A DNA stretch of 5,797 bases from NCBI GenBank assembly GCA_024636425.1, contig JAGXHB010000255.1, positions 1-5,797 on the forward strand, written 5' to 3'. The notes under the pieces are model-generated. The model was not told where the DNA came from. It saw only the letters and a program-made list of their open reading frames with translations, and made no database searches. The position numbers and the translations under genes are program-made. Shown here in pieces: positions 5,691-5,797 of this stretch. Position 1 is the first letter of the stretch; every line of letters begins with the position of its first letter. Origin of the DNA: Roseobacter sp. Lineage in GTDB: Bacteria > Pseudomonadota > Alphaproteobacteria > Rhodobacterales > Rhodobacteraceae.

Positions 5691-5797
5691 ATGCGCCATT
5701 CATTGATTATTGGTCTTATGCTCGCTTCGACAGCACTGCCTGCTGCTGCGCAAGATCGCTCTTTCAACTTTGCCCTGCGTGCGGGTGTTGCTGCCGA
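5691..5797 (+). CDS. 5' end of an exported, possibly outer-membrane protein (partial)
   Basis: The ATG at 5691 has GAGGA at 5678-5682, 8 bases upstream, and a candidate promoter before that. The frame stays open for 35 codons to the window edge. Residues 1-20 are a clear Sec signal peptide: Arg2-His3, a hydrophobic core, then PAAA before Gln21. The mature start, QDRSFNFALRAGVAA, has alternating polar and nonpolar residues like the first strand of an outer-membrane beta-barrel. MipA/OmpV-type proteins can begin this way, but that is only a guess from 15 residues. It is separated from the transporter by a hairpin and its own promoter, so it is probably a separate transcription unit. Confidence 0.6.
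   Translation, partial: MRHSLIIGLMLASTALPAAAQDRSFNFALRAGVAA

Noticed and set aside
5573..5767. 64-codon minus-strand frame covering the right-hand gap and the start of the exported protein
   Set aside because: It runs through the hairpin and the opposing signal-peptide gene, and has no recognised motif.

Overview
The window looks like an accessory metabolic and uptake locus from a GC-rich alphaproteobacterium, most plausibly a Rhodobacteraceae (Roseobacter-type) genome. The reasons are the strong G/C third-position bias, purine-rich ribosome binding sites, AAA|Q signal-peptidase sites, and the pairing of a TAXI-type solute receptor with a large fused TRAP permease next to dehydrogenases. The taxonomic call is inference from style; no taxonomic marker is present.

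Layout, all on the + strand: (1) 3-122, the last 39 codons of an upstream gene I do not recognise. (2) 123-232, a leader with an extended interrupted dyad at 165-200. (3) 233-1303, a 356-residue Ldh_2-fold (malate/L-lactate/ureidoglycolate type) NAD(P)-dependent oxidoreductase. (4) 1390-2178, a 262-residue classical short-chain dehydrogenase with an intact active site. (5) 2179-2332, a regulatory gap with a good sigma70-like promoter and a near-perfect 15-bp operator-like dyad just downstream of its -10 box. (6) 2333-3469, a TAXI-family TRAP periplasmic receptor with a signal peptide. (7) 3470-3546, a short gap holding a small palindrome and a hairpin-plus-T-tract that resembles an intrinsic terminator or attenuator. 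(8) 3547-5541, a 664-residue TRAP permease in which the small and large membrane subunits are fused. (9) 5542-5690, a strong GC hairpin followed by a candidate promoter. (10) 5691 to the window end, the start of an exported protein, possibly of the outer membrane.

The genes suggest one functional module. The receptor captures an organic acid or related anion in the periplasm, the fused permease imports it (TRAP systems are normally driven by a cation gradient), and the two dehydrogenases oxidise or reduce it, or a derivative, at hydroxyl/keto positions. The substrate cannot be read from sequence. Hydroxy-acids, sulfonated hydroxy-acids such as sulfolactate, and cyclic imino acids are all handled by known relatives of the Ldh_2 enzyme. 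The most notable signals are the regulated internal promoter before the receptor, the hairpin that probably separates receptor and permease expression levels, and the loss in the Ldh_2 enzyme of an arginine that is usually conserved for substrate binding. I saw no CRISPR array, tRNA, rRNA, insertion sequence or phage gene, and nothing that clearly amounts to a wholly new system.
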